From Diorhabda sublineata (taxonomy: Eukaryota; Arthropoda; Insecta; Coleoptera; Chrysomelidae): 64,000 bases of DNA. A program made the translations under genes and the position numbers. The notes under the pieces were generated by a model that saw only the letters and a list, made by a program, of their open reading frames with translations, was not told the origin of the DNA and made no database searches. Where the stretch lies: NCBI RefSeq assembly GCF_026230105.1, contig NC_079483.1, forward strand, positions 10,657,312 through 10,721,311. Reading direction: 5' to 3'. Below are positions 32,801-43,439 of this stretch, piece after piece (positions within the stretch are counted from its first letter, which is position 1; the number at the start of each line of letters is the position of its first letter).

Positions 32801-33587
32801 TTATACGGATCCAAAGAAAACATTACTCTGCTTTCCCATGTTCCTAAGAAAAATAAGACTGTATTGCTAATTTTCTCGCCATTCTCCAAAAGATGACCCA
32901 GATACTGGAAAGCCAGAGTTCCTCAAAATACTGGCAAAAAATCTAATCACGCCATCCATGCAACACCGATATAATGACAACCTTAGATTACCAAGAGAGC
33001 TAAGAAATCATATAGAGTGTCTACTGCAAATAGTAGATGATCCCCAAGAAAAAGATACAAACGATGAGCGACTGCAGACTAAAAAGACCTGTTTTTATGC
33101 CCCTAAAAATTGAAGCGGAAGACATTTTTTGTTTGTCAAGAATGCGATAAACCAATTTGTTTGGATCATCTTAAAAAAATTTGTAACAATTGTGTAAAAA
33201 ATTTTATTTTAGGCTTTTTGGTTTTGTTATTGCGATTATTAATAAATAAAGAACAAAACAAAAAAAATAGTTTAAATTTTCGAAAAAAAAATATGGGTAA
33301 TACCACATATTATGTATAGATTACCAATGGCTCTGGGTAACATACTTCTTGAATATGTGCTACTTTGACCTACTTTGACACCATTGAAGCAACTTTCCTC
33401 CTTTTTTCTTATTATAATATAATTTTATTTCAGATTTCCTCTAAACGGCTACTGCAAATTGAATTCGGTGCAAGTGATAACGAGACTTTTAAACGCCGGT
33501 TTTAAGATAGCAGCTAGCAATGGAGGAGGTGTTGAAGGTCAACAATTTTCCGAGTACCTGTTCATCAGAAGAGTTCTACCTGGTTGA
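26849..33587 (+). CDS. KCTD15/tiwaz-like BTB-domain protein, last three coding exons
   Basis: Three exons with consensus splice sites and matching phases: 26,849-27,054 (donor GTAAGT), 30,389-30,686 (donor GTCAGT) and 33,434-33,587 with the stop. The first encodes most of the BTB/T1 domain: YPESKLAKLFNGSIPIVLDS, KQHYFIDRDGGMFRHILNF and LLLEEAKYFDIT. The second reads PMVKHLEQLKRERI and VSPDLGERIMLSGDRSLLDE, the third FPLNGYCKLNSVQVITRL and GGGVEGQQFSEYLFIRRVL. This is the KCTD1/KCTD15 family, whose vertebrate members repress AP-2 transcription factors and form pentameric BTB assemblies; the fly member is called tiwaz. The exon with the BTB start (usually 'HIDVGG..Y.TSL.TL') was not found, so the 5' part lies upstream, perhaps beyond the coiled-coil pair. 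The linker is longer and more Asn-rich than in vertebrates. Introns of 3.3 and 2.7 kb are filled with transposon debris. Confidence 0.88.
27170..27250. repeat. Possible piggyBac end fragment in the KCTD intron
   Basis: GTGCCGTAGCGGTTAA ends in TTAA and its reverse complement (TTAACCGCTACGG) resembles the left end TTAACCGCTAACTAGCGG of the piggyBac at 31,468. GTGCCGTAACGTG repeats about 35 bases further on. It may be a stray terminal piece of the same or a related family; evidence is short. Confidence 0.3.
27745..28350 (+). pseudogene. Crypton-type tyrosine recombinase fragment
   Basis: In the frame starting near 27,790 the sequence reads HPDRVGKKYTPEDVVESATT, LLPEKSRKQYLTEYNSFMEW, NSFTETVLLAYFETKS and STYTKLKGTLIVTNDVDISK. 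After one stop come GYRPKKFKTFAREKINKIL and a shorter tail. It is the N-terminal SAM-like DNA-binding domain found in Crypton transposons and derived insect proteins ('Y...Y..F..W......SF.E...LAYF'). The catalytic R..HxxR..Y domain is not present. It sits in the first visible KCTD intron, in the same direction as the gene. Confidence 0.65.
28596..29632 (-). mobile_element. Mariner transposon, nearly full length but dead
   Basis: Right end (read inwards on the minus strand) GAGGACGGTCCCAGAAGTA; left end TACGAGAATGGTCC with the next ~15 bases deleted. The minus strand keeps, in order, TLGETPAS-like N-terminus, DETWV-type first catalytic region (heavily altered), and the 'APAHTS' stretch near 28,860. 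Stops and shifts occur throughout. Sequence is closely parallel to the copies at 33.9-35.1 and 57.5-58.3 kb. It lies within the first visible intron of the KCTD gene in antisense orientation. Confidence 0.75.
29690..29880 (+). pseudogene. Jockey-like reverse-transcriptase fragment
   Basis: The frame gives DVNPKTTCLKTFTRKKKLNL, then KSIKVDDKSWNGKHKGN, resembling the jockey/CR1 segment 'VNP.KTE...FTR..K' after the catalytic palm, normally followed by 'VKYLGV.LD.KL.W..H'. Only about 50 residues survive, in KCTD intron sequence. Confidence 0.5.
31468..33320 (+). mobile_element. PiggyBac-type element in KCTD intron 2
   Basis: The left end is TTAACCGCTAACTAGCGGTA at a TTAA site and the interior encodes a nearly full-length but broken piggyBac transposase. 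No matching right terminal repeat was identified before the KCTD exon at 33,434, so the right end is lost or too diverged to see. It is a different family from the one at 7.3-9.2 kb. Confidence 0.75.
31728..33220 (+). pseudogene. PiggyBac transposase, several frameshifts
   Basis: An acidic N-terminus (EEDNNFVSDEDESYVSESEH) precedes SPLQVWELLFSADMLHELVH, the start of the DDE_Tnp_1_7 domain, then KFIDNSQKTF. The longest intact piece (32,450-32,896) reads KGSDRHGLSAKEKKLQALPQ, SNRNVTADNWFSSLQLVTEL and ELTFLGTLKKNKPMNPASFL: the 'T.DNWFSS..L...L' box carries a catalytic Asp. Further frames give HIECLLQIVDDPQEK and the Cys-rich tail FVCQECDKPICLDHL. Domain order is complete; at least four shifts or stops kill it. 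An ORF on the opposite strand is a shadow. Confidence 0.85.
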
Positions 33588-33876
33588 TTCAGTTCCATTC
33601 CAACTAACAGACAATCATTGCAGTTATATAAATGAAGAATTCTAATTATTTTAGAAAAATTATCCTCGATTCGGATAATTGCGAATTGTTTTCAGAATGT
33701 AACTATAAAATCTCATCGATTTTCATTAAAAAAAATTTTACTTGCCAACATAATAATGTTATTGGAAATAATATCCCTAACAGACATAGTTAATATTCTT
33801 TTTCATTCGATTTGATGAAGCCTTTGACTACTTAGATAGTAAGCAAGCTTTTTTCCACTTAATTAATAATATTCAA

Positions 33877-35068
33877 TAAGAGGATGTTCCCAGAAGTATC
33901 TGGCCCAACAAAAAAACACAAAAATTTTGGTGAAAATATATTTATTTTCCAATTAAATCTTCATTTAGTTCCATTCACTTTTCCCAGTTTTTATAATAAG
34001 AATCGTCAAACTTCTAGAAATAGCCATTAACTGCCGACATTACCCCTTCATTGTTGGAAAATCTTTGACCACTAAGCCATTTTTTCAAGTCTTGGAACAG
34101 AAAATATTCTGGGGGGCCAAATCTAGCAAATAAGTTGCATGAGGTAGCAATTCAAACTTTGATTCTTTAATTTTGGTCATTGCAATAACAGATGTGTGAG
34201 CTGGTGCATTGTCTTGATTCTTCTTAGCCAAATGCGGCTGTTTTTGCTCGATATCTTCGCTCAAACGTTGAAATACACTCGCATAATTCTCGATGTTGAT
34301 AGTTTTTCCTTTTATAAGGTAGACAATAAAAATTATCCCATGCGTATCCCAAAAAACGAACGCCATGACCTTGCCTGCGCATGGAAAGATATTTGCCTTT
34401 GGAGCCGGTTCTCCCTTTTCATTCCATTATTTTGATTGTTTTCTTGTATCGGGTGTGAAGTGAATGACCCACGTTTCATCCATAATTATAAAACGGCGCA
34501 AAAATTTTGGTGAAACATTACCAAACATTCGATGAAAACGAAACATCTTCACGACGCTGTTTTTGTTCCATTGTGTGCTAATGCATCTTGCGCACAGCTT
34601 ACACATGTCCAACTTTTAAGTTAACATAACATGTATCGCACTTTTTGAAATGCCTACTATGTCTTCTAGATCGCGCACTTCCAATAAACGATCATCCAGT
34701 ACCGCTTCGTGAATTTCTGGAGTTGTCACCTCATTTGGTCGACCACTGTGATGCTGGTCTTCGCAGGTCGTACGTCCTCGTTCAAAGTGTGCTAACCAAT
34801 ATTTTACCGTTAATAGCTAAAGAGCAGTCTCACCCAGAGTAGAATCTAGCTCAGATTTTATCTTAGTTAAGGTCTTTCAAATTAAAATATTGTATCACAT
34901 AACGATGAGCAATGTTAACAAATTCACTGAACACGTTCACTATTGGTAGCTGCCAACAAATACTAAACAACGTGGCATCTTCAAACTCAACATATGTGCT
35001 GTATAGATTGTATTGTTCAAATACCGCCCCCTCTAGATCAGGCCAGTACTTCTGGCACCATCCTTGTA
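33877..35068 (-). mobile_element. Mariner transposon, full-length 1.19 kb but inactivated
   Basis: Terminal inverted repeats: left AAGAGGATGTTCCCAGAAGT, right (reverse complement) TACAAGGATGGTGCCAGAAG. Minus-strand pieces in order: N-terminal helix-turn-helix near 34,870-34,650; FHRMFGNVSPKFLRRFIIMD and DETWVIHFTPDTRKQSK, the first catalytic Asp; MAFVFWDTHGIIFIVYLIKG; NQDNAPAHTSVIAM, the second Asp; and ATYLLDLAPQNIF where 'PPYSPDLAPSDYF' is expected, so the third Asp position is changed. It has several frameshifts. This is the most complete of four related copies. Confidence 0.85.
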
Positions 35069-35099
35069 CCTATCAGTTTATGGCGTCCAAAATATCTTG

Positions 35100-35780
35100 A
35101 GATGTGGAGAAGATTTGTCTGGTTTTTTATCTGAATTAAAGAGGTAATAAATATAATAAATACGTCTTGAAAATATGTTGAGAATCGAAAGTATTTTTAG
35201 CACTTAAGTTCTAAGAGTTCGGCACCTGCAAGCATACTGAATCAATCTGGAAAACTGAATCCGACAGATATCCTTTAATTAATTATAAATGAATAGGAAT
35301 AAAAAAACTATTATTTTTATGCACAGTTCTTGGACTGAGTAGAGGAAAGGGGTCAAAAGATCTTTCAGGTCTCAGTGAATCGTCACCCTATCAAGCATAC
35401 AAACATTTGGTAATGAGTGACTTTTCAGACCTAAAAATTATCCTTAAAGTTCTCCGTCTATTGGGATTTCAAAATACTATATTCCGGAAAAGCATAGGGC
35501 TATTTTTTGAATGATTTGAAAGAATTGAAAATTCTCCGTAAGGAATCGTATGTAGAGTTTAAAAAAGATTGTGTTGAAAAATAAAGTAATTGCAGCAAAT
35601 CGCCTGATATGAAGCCAATTTTTGGAATACTCATCCTCACCTTGTAAATAAAGGAAACCTAATGGCGGACTTTGTCTTTTTGAAGCCAGTATTCCCTATT
35701 CGAATTGCTGGATGAGAAATATAGAAAGTTTTTTTGGAAATGTTTCGAGGACACTTGGCACTGATCTTGATGGAAAATGA
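35100..35780. other. Unassigned sequence between mariner and LINE debris
   Basis: No clear coding signal was found. Around 35,630-35,760 a frame reading NKGNLMADFVFLKPVFPIR is stop-free for about 30 codons but matches nothing I recognise. Confidence 0.35.
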
Positions 35781-35789
35781 TTAGTAATT

Positions 35790-36540
35790 TCTTCTTCTTC
35801 AACGTATTGTAGGCATTAGGCCTGTAGTTTCCAGCTTGTCATCCTTGAGATGTTGATGTCCATGAATCCATCCATCTTTTTGGAGGTCTTCCTAAAGGTC
35901 ATCGTATCCCTGGTCATTCTGTCCACGTGTTCAAGCTGTTCTACGTTTACATCCCCATCTGACTATGTCTTCCACCTCACATTCTTCTAAAAAGTATGTT
36001 CTATGAGCTACAAGCATCGAAGTCTCATGGCATGAGTAAAACCTACAATTTCTGTTTATGTTCTTTACATTGTACTTGTGGTTTTCATTCACTATATGGT
36101 GTGATCGCATCTAATAAATTGTTCTTCGTTCTGCCCTCTAGTCGTTTGCTACATGCCTGTTGGAAAAGAACTTTACTGGTATGTCTCAGTGCTGCAATTC
36201 TGCTTCTTTGTTCTTTTTTTATATAAAAAGCAAGCACAAGAGTAATTCGAGTGATGTCTGCCGTGAGGGATGCCTGTGGATATTGATCTTCCGTAGGCTG
36301 TACTCCACTTCTCCAAATATCACTTGGTGTTCATAAGCCATGTTTGCTTGTCAAAAACTGCTCTAGGTGGGATTGTATTGGACAACTCGGAAGAGCATTT
36401 GCCGTAGTTTTATCGGTAAAACAGAGTCAGGTTTGCCACCTTTCTTCTATGCTTTTTTCTGTATTGGGTCGAGCATCCTCAGGGAATGCTAAGGACGAGC
36501 TCAAAATGTGCAAGCAATATTCAAAATTCAAAAGATGAAC
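35790..36540 (-). pseudogene. Probable decayed LINE tail
   Basis: On the minus strand PLGRPPKRWMDSW followed by a stop-laden Lys-rich end is the kind of C-terminal peptide ('RGRP..RW.D') seen in insect endonuclease/reverse-transcriptase ORFs. The poly-GAAGAA that follows near 35,790 also fits. Higher coordinates (36.0-36.5 kb) are of mixed composition and probably belong to the same element, but no palm motif could be read. Low certainty. Confidence 0.35.
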
Positions 36541-37800
36541 GAATCTGAGACTTGTACAAGATTAGGAGCTGTTGCAGAGTATGTAGCTTTTTGTGAAGCT
36601 GCCTTGACTAAATTGACCAGGTGATTTATATTTATTTATATCCAGACAGGACCAAATCCAGCCGTCTTTGTAAAAACAGCAGCTTTGGTCTTTGCTGCAT
36701 TAAACTGAATCAAATTGCTTCCACCACTCTTAAAAATGTTTTCTCTATTAATTAGTCTTCCTCATGTTCCATTTTACTTTAAATATTTTTTTCTTGAATA
36801 TTCTAAGCCTTTTATGTGAGTGGACAGAAAACCTACTGTCTGAATGGTGGTTTATTGATTCAATTATAATCATCTCAGTCTTGCTAATCTTTTCACGGCA
36901 AGTCGAGCCAGTAAAGCTTTCTCGGAGAGCTACTGTCCATTTTAGTAGATCTAGACGAAAGTTCCATGATGCTGAACAATAATTGTAATACCGCAGACTT
37001 GATCAAATATCTAAAAAACACTCAACCGTATCATAAATTGTGAACAACTGACATGTCGCTAATAACCTTGCAGTTGATGCGACATTAAATAAATAAATAA
37101 ATAAGAATTATATTTTTAGTGTAATGTGATAATATGAATTCTGTAAGTTCTAACAATTGATTTTTTTCATGCTTCAGCTTAAAAGTCAACGAGCCAATGA
37201 GCGGACAAGCGTTTTTCTCTGTCTGAGCTTTATATATTAAGCGCTGTATCGACTGCGTTTTCGTATATTGCCAAATGCTCTATTAACTTGAATATTTCTA
37301 TTTTTCAAACTTCAGTTTTTTTAGTTTAACCATGTTTTGTGAATGAAGATAACACAAAAGTGATATGCGCGGATCTGTATGCCGGTTTATCCACGTTTTT
37401 TAATCATTTCTTCACCCCCACTATCGTTTTCTTGGCACTGAATGCAAGAGTTACCTAAAACAAGTTTTATCTTCACTAAATTTACTTAGAGACTAAAGTG
37501 AACAATTTGAGCTAAATTTACTTCATTCAAAATGTCAGTTCAAATGATATGTGTAGGGATTTCGATAAAGAATAACGATTGACAGATCTGTCATTTATGA
37601 TTGATTCTATAGGAACAAATGCTTAAAATATCCCATGAGTGTCGTATAATAGTGTACAATAAATTTCTCTACTATATTTTTATATCAAAGCTTGTTTTAC
37701 GATTATATCTTGCACTGCTCAATGCAGAGACTTCTTTGAAAGAAAAATTCTGAATATTCCTTTCTTATTTATCTTTAAATCCGATTGCCTAATTCGTAAG
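36541..37800. other. No recognisable gene
   Basis: Open frames here are short and match nothing. A TTTATATATTAAG box near 37,230 resembles a TATA element but no coding region follows it. A short (AAAT)n run is at about 37,087. Confidence 0.4.
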
Positions 37801-37829
37801 CATCCTTCTCCAATTTCAAAAAGAACGTT

Positions 37830-38078
37830 GATCAACTCCACGTTCGGAATAAGTCAATGCTTAATATTATACAATGCAAAAAAATGCACAATCACTTGCC
37901 AATTGAAATCAAATCGATATCACCTTTTCCTGCATTTCGTAATAAATTGAGGGCATATTTACTAGAAAACGCCTTCTTCTCTGTAAATTTTATTTTATTT
38001 GTACCTTTATTTAGTTATTGTTATGTTTGTTTATTAGTTTTTATAAGCTTTTATCTTCAAATTGTAACAATTTTTTGA
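37830..38078 (+). pseudogene. Jockey/CR1-like ORF2 C-terminus
   Basis: The frame encodes MHNHLPIEIKSISPFPAFRN followed by KLRAYLLENAFFSVNFIL and a Phe/Leu-rich end. 'NHLP..I.....F..FK..L..YLL...FYS..EF' is the standard ending of jockey/CR1-clade reverse-transcriptase proteins. It is 5'-truncated with no palm domain nearby, typical of a dead LINE insertion. An AATAAAG lies at 38,080. Confidence 0.6.
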
Positions 38079-38099
38079 GAATAAAGCATTTCTCTCTAT

Positions 38100-39350
38100 A
38101 TCTACTGAACTATTGAGTAAAACTCATACTTTTTTTTCACAAATCTAGTAAAAGGTTTGAAACATTTGATATCTGAGGTTAGTATATTTGATTTTCTGAT
38201 AAAACATAATTGGATACATTCTGGATGCAATGTGGATTTATAGTTACATTAATATCAACTGTTGTTTAGTAAACATATTCAAAAACTAATGCAAATGTAA
38301 TGATGGAATCCTGGATAGAATTAAAGCATTAATTTGAGGAAAACTGAACGATTCCAAATATGATTAACAAAATTTTTCATCAATAATCGTTTTATATATC
38401 TGTAACTATTTCCTGAGCAGATGTACTGATCTCAAAATAGATCTAATCGGCTGTGATCCTTCTAAAAATTTAGTTGGATCGACCACTTTACTATTGTAAT
38501 ATATTACTTATATGATGTATTTAATAAAATATTATTTGAAATAATTTAATTGTTTTACTATCCTTTTAAATTCCAAGAACGTTTATACGATAAGGAAAAA
38601 ATGATAGAAGACATTTTAATTACCCCAATTGTGCGAAAATACAAGAATAATTCAAGAAGGAATAAAAAAATGATACAGGGTGCTCAGGGACTTGATGCAA
38701 AATATTCGGGAGTGAATAGATGACTTGAAAATAATGCCGTGACATCAAAAAAATTTCGTTATGCGTTGTTGGGAAATCAGAACTTATATTTAATTATATT
38801 TTCTAAATTATACATTCGAACATAATGAATTTTTACGTTTGACGCAATAAATAATTCTACATTACTATATGAAGGCTCGAGGCGGCTCATGCCTAATGGT
38901 TAACAATCCGTGACTTTTAAAGGGACAACTTGTACAATCTAAAAACTACAAAAATCAATTTTTCAATCTTCTTTCAATAAAAAGGTACTCAATGTTGAAC
39001 TCGATAATATTTAGGGTTAGAGTTTTAGGTCATTGTACATACCAAGCAAATCGTTTGCCATAAAGAGACATTCTGAAGAAAATTATCATAAACATTATTG
39101 TAAATACATACAGGAGGTATTAAAACAATCTTTTCAAAGCTTGTCATTAATAATTATCACATCGTATATGCCAACATGCATTTGATTTGGCTTCTGGTAA
39201 CTCAACGCTTTCCGAGCAAAATTATAACCGACTGTATAACTTTTGATCGGGTAGATCCCAGCCTACGGGAAACAGGTTTGTCTACATTAAATTAATTAAG
39301 TAAACTAGTTTCCATTAGTTTTTATAAAATGATATTTTAGTCCTACCGAA
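38100..39350. other. Gene-free AT-rich stretch
   Basis: Nothing recognisable apart from an isolated ACAGGGTGCTCAGGG near 38,676 that resembles a mariner/MITE terminus without a visible partner. Confidence 0.4.
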
Positions 39351-39354
39351 AAAT

Positions 39355-40085
39355 GGTTTCGAAGGTCAACAACCAACTATAACTATTGATCCAGAGCAAA
39401 ATGCGTTAGATGTAGTTGATGCTGCTCCTACAACTAGCGTACGCAAAATGTCACTACAATTCAACGCTTCAACGACAGTTATTGATAGGATTCTTCAGTA
39501 GCAACTTCTTTAACCTTTTATCATCCAGAAAGTTCATTCCATGGAAGTAGAGGATTATCCAGTAAGACTGGCCTACGCTCGTTGGTTGCTAGATAAACAA
39601 CGAACTGATAATACATTTGTTGGAAAAATACTGTTCACTGATAAAGCTGGTTTCACACGAGATGGTTTTATTAATTCCCATAATTAAGATTTATGGGCAG
39701 ATGAAAATCTGCCGCTACAATTCAAACAAAGAATCAATTTTGTTTTAACGTGAGGGCAGGAATAGTGGGTAATAATTTGATAGATCCACATTTTTTTCAT
39801 AATAACCTAAATGGTCAGCGAAACTTAGAATTTCTCCACTTCCCAAATGATGTAAAAAATCATCTTGATAACATATTTCCATAGGTGGATTGGTCGACGG
39901 GGTCCATTTGCATAGAATTAAATGCAATAGTTTCATATTTGGGGGGATATCTTGAAAGCTTGTGACTTTTTGCACCGATAGAACCATTAACGTTTAATGA
40001 TTTCTATTTTTCATATATTCTATGGGACTACAAAGTCATTGTGTATATATTAAAATAGACTGAAATTGTCAAATATCTCAATTTT
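39355..40085 (+). pseudogene. DDE transposase remnant (Tc1/mariner superfamily)
   Basis: In order: QPTITIDPEQNALDVVDAAP, SLQFNASTTVIDRILQ (helix-turn-helix), FHPESSFHGS-like spacer, RLAYARWLLDKQRTDNTFVG, KILFTDKAGFTRDGFINSHN (first catalytic Asp, TDKA for TDEA), LWADENLP, then RAGIVGNNLIDPHFFHNNLN. Beyond 39,960 only a rough 'DFYFS..LW...K..VY' ending is readable. This is the same transposase group as the fragments at 26.2 and 47 kb. Stops and shifts are present; no terminal repeats were located. Confidence 0.7.
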
Positions 40086-40089
40086 TCGT

Positions 40090-41010
40090 AATTTATTCAC
40101 TAAACACTAATTGTATTCAAAATTTGAAGCTTCTATGTATACTAGAAGTGACCTAGAGTTTTGATGATCAGTCAGTCATTGAGTAACAAAATTAAAAACT
40201 TTAACTAGTTATAATTCTTAAACTACTAGCTCAAATTGAAATTTACAGTGTTTATACAATGTTTACTTGGTCACTAGGCTTCTAGTTTGATCCACAAGTT
40301 ATAGGGAGTCGAAAACGGCCTTAACTGCTTCGAGAACTGCTTGCTCTAGTTAACCGTGTCTCCAAATACTAATTACGTTACTAAATATGGCATATAAGAA
40401 ACACATTTAAATGATAAACTTCGAAAATCTGAGAGACTTAAAGCAAGAAGGTCGACAATGATGTATTACCAAAAATGTAAATATAAAAAATTGGAAACAT
40501 AACAGAAATGGGCTTGTAGTCTTTATATATTTCAGAAGAACCTATGACAAAGTTATTATAAAAGATGTGTGGAAAGAATTGAACAAATAAAAACAATTTT
40601 AGGACTAAACGCTGCAGAGGATTGAACTATAGATTATAATAATAAGAAAATAAAACATGAATATGAAAATATGATAACTTTTTGATTGTACAAACAGCAT
40701 TTGACAAGAAGCCAGTCGCGATTGTTGCTGAAGACATAGATATTTTATTTATTTTATTACAGTAACTCTTATAACTTGGAATTTAACGATCAGAGCGTCA
40801 AAACATTAGTCTTTCCAATCTATCCAAACTGGTAGTTTCAAATTTTAATTCAAAAGAAAAATCGAAGACATATTTCAATTGTAATAAACAACAATTATCT
40901 GAGTGAATTAGTCCGCAAAATTGTTGATTAAATCATTATATAAGATTGCTGTAATCTTCTAGTATGTGTTAAAAAACAACTTTCGAGCTCGAGATATCGA
41001 GCGCGTGTTT
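40090..41010. other. No recognisable gene
   Basis: AT-rich sequence without a coding or structural signature that I can identify. Confidence 0.4.
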
Positions 41011-41014
41011 GTAG

Positions 41015-41300
41015 CATCCAATTCGTGCTATACAGAACAGACCACTCCTACAAGAATTTGGCTGGGAGATCTTTGATTATCCTTCGTATAGCCAAGACCT
41101 CGCTCCTAGCGACTTTTTACACCTTAAATGTTTCCATGCTGGTTAACATTTCAACGATGATTAGGAGCTGAAAGAACTTGTTACCACGTAGTTGAAAATA
41201 CAGGCGAGAACCTTCTACAAAGAAGACATACAAAAACTTGTACCACGCTATAACAAGTGCCTACAAATTTTCGAAAGCTACGATGAAAATTAGTTTAACA
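41015..41300 (+). pseudogene. Mariner transposase C-terminal fragment
   Basis: The frame reads FDYPSYSQDLAPSDFLHLKC, then HFNDD, ELKELVTT and RTFYKEDIQKLVPRYNKCLQ. This is 'HPPYSPDLAPSDFHLF' with the third catalytic Asp kept, followed by the family's C-terminal helices. Two stops interrupt it and the rest of the element is absent. Confidence 0.75.
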
Positions 41301-41353
41301 GTTTTAGATTTTTGTACAACGAATATTATTTCTGTATCTTTACACTTCTTTAT

Positions 41354-41700
41354 ACAGGGTGTTTCTATATTCAGCCGACAACGCTCTGCCACAGAGAGAT
41401 CTCAATAAAAGATTCATTTTGATATAGGAATACGCACCCTTAAGGGGCCTAGTTGCTGATATATAGGGTGTTCAAAATTTTAAATCAAAAATTCGCAATA
41501 AATCAAGAACGTCTTTAAATTTTTTATAAATAAGAAAATTGGCAATGAAATTAAAAATAATAATAGCACAAATTAAATTTGAACAAAACTGTATTACGAC
41601 AATAACAAAATTGACAAATTTACAGTAGTTGTTCAAACTGTTGGCCGCTTAGCGTTGGCGTTCTTGATTTATGGCAAATGATATTTTTAATAAAATAGAG
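41354..41700 (-). pseudogene. Transposon end with transposase C-terminal codons
   Basis: An outward-facing terminus TATAGGGTGTTCAAAATTTT lies at about 41,463. About 150 bases inside, the minus strand ends TLSGQQFEQLL-stop at 41,630-41,665. A '(G)..FE.LL-stop' end is typical of the insect DDE transposases seen at 47 kb (GGNHFEHLL). A second terminus-like ACAGGGTGTTTCTATATTCA lies at 41,354. Only the ends are preserved. Confidence 0.45.
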
Positions 41701-41838
41701 AAGTTTCGTTGTTAGTTCTCAGCCAATTTATCTTTTTCTAAGATTATTAGTACTCATTATAATTTTGTAACCGAAAATTTCTAGCATTTCTGAAATCGAT
41801 CAAAAATTATTTGTATTTATATATTAATCCTCTCTCAG

Positions 41839-42030
41839 GATAGCAACCCTAATATTCTGGCCTATACGAAAGTTCTCGAATATATCCCGCAGCAAATTCC
41901 TAACCGTTTTGTGTATAAGAACGGCCTAATAATGAGAACGAGGAGAATGAGAAATGATACCGAGACTGAGCTGAAACGGTTTATAGAGATGGGTTTACCA
42001 CATCCCTATATTTTTGAGAGATTGAGATAA
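41839..42030 (+). CDS. Possible terminal exon of an unidentified gene (63 codons plus stop)
   Basis: A good 3' splice site (TTAATCCTCTCTCAG) at 41,838 is followed by a phase-0 open frame of 63 codons ending in TAA. It reads DSNPNILAYTKVLEYIPQQI, then PNRFVYKNGLIMRTRRMRND, then TETELKRFIEMGLPHPYIFE. Codon composition is less AT-driven than the surroundings and the peptide is balanced and protein-like. It has no ATG at the start, so it would need upstream exons, which I could not find. Alternatively it is the tail of an unknown mobile-element ORF, since Penelope debris begins about 35 bases downstream. I do not recognise the family. Confidence 0.35.
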   Translation, partial: DSNPNILAYTKVLEYIPQQIPNRFVYKNGLIMRTRRMRNDTETELKRFIEMGLPHPYIFERLR

Positions 42031-42064
42031 AGACTTCAGTCTTTATCAAAATATGATATCCATC

Positions 42065-42700
42065 AATCAATAGATCACCTATACCAGTAACATCAAAATA
42101 AGAATAAAATCAAAAAAGGGATTTTTTCTAATAAGAAAAATTAATTTTTCCTCAGTCCTTAAATCTCAAACATGTAGCTGTACTTAATCAATTAAATTAT
42201 TTATAGTTTTATTAGAATTTACAAAATGGAGCTATAAATTATTTAGATCTTTTTTATCATTTATAGCTTTTTCGTCAACCATTTCTAAAAGTTCTCTTTT
42301 TCGTATATTAGATTCTATTCCAAGAATGTTGAATCTTGTATACAGCATTACAACTAACACTTGATATATAATATTACTTCTTTTTGTTTTTTGGTGTTTT
42401 AGATTTCAATTTAGTGAAATAATTGTTGGGAAAAGTCTTGTAAATATAGTAAGGAAAAATGTTTTATGTGTTGATGTTTCGTTTCAGTTTTGTTTTTTAA
42501 TTAATTGTAGTAGTCGGATTACCTTTTTTGAATATGATGTTTATCATTTTTTTCGGATAATGATTTTCTTTCAAAGCAGTTTTTTCTTTTTGAATAGCTA
42601 AGCATCTAAACACAAGATCTGATAGTTGGATATACCTATCAGCCAAACTTATTATCAATGATCTTTTTTGTGACATAGGATGACATAAATTGAAGGTCAA
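42065..42700 (-). pseudogene. Penelope-like element fragment (minus)
   Basis: From 42,680 on the minus strand: HPMSQKRSLIISLADRYIQL, KENHYPKKMINIIFKKGN, the RT-thumb-to-linker signature of Penelope elements ('HP.SQK...I..L.DRA..LS', 'L..N.YP..FI'). A shortened endonuclease part (KSNIIYQ, then a deletion across the GIY-YIG core) leads to the ELLEMVDEKAINDKKDLN-like C-terminus near 42,270. It parallels the copy at 25.4-26.0 kb and has stops and deletions. Confidence 0.75.
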
Positions 42701-42704
42701 ATAT

Positions 42705-42925
42705 CTTGAGAACCAATATGATATTAGTATAAGTCATAAAGGACATAAAACGTTTATATTTCACAAAATGAAAATCTAAAAGACCAAAAAAAGCAAAAGA
42801 AGTAATATTATATATCAAGTGCCTTGTGTTAATTGTAACGCTGTATACATGGGACAGACATCTCATTATTTAGAAAATAGTCTAAAAGGTCATCAATACG
42901 ATAAAAAAATAAAACTGCATTAACG
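42705..42925 (+). pseudogene. Penelope-like GIY-YIG fragment (plus)
   Basis: The plus strand reads YDISISHKGHKTFIFHKM, then SNIIYQVPCVNCNAVYMGQT and SHYLENSLKGHQYDKKIKLH before a stop. This is the GIY-YIG endonuclease box (here 'VYMGQT' for 'RYIGQT'). It lies back-to-back with the minus-strand fragment immediately to its left, about 25 bases apart. Confidence 0.75.
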
Positions 42926-43439
42926 AACCATGAAATAATATTTTTTTATCAATAAATTTTTTATCTATCAAAAATTATTTAAAAAAACTAATTTTAAAAT
43001 AGTAAAGACCAAGAAACATGTACATCTAGAATCATTGATATATCAAAAGGTCTAAGAAATGAGAAATAAATAATGAAATTTAAAATGATATATATAATGA
43101 AATGAAACGATGTATGTAACTTCACAAAGTTGGATCATGCTAACAAATTCTTAAAAGGGAATAATTCGGGATCATTTCAATCCTTGCGAAATGGTGTCGC
43201 GAAGATTGCGTACAACTTGCCTTTTGATATTTGAAGAGGATGAGACAAGTCCTCATCCTTGATACACGAGAATATGACAGGTGAACAAAGAGTACACAAC
43301 CAAGAACCACCCCCAGCTTTTGACTTAAAGCATTTGACATAAACAGCCAAAAAATTCTTAGTGATTACATAAAACTCACTAACAACAAGGTTGCTTAAAA
43401 TATGCACCGAATTTTTTGAATAAACGCGCGAAAAATTTA

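Noticed and set aside
32605..32889. Minus-strand 94-aa ORF
   Set aside because: Antisense shadow of the piggyBac transposase, which has the recognisable motifs.
37200..37260. TATA-like box with a mixed-composition flank, considered as a promoter or snRNA gene
   Set aside because: No snRNA sequence matches and no coding region follows.
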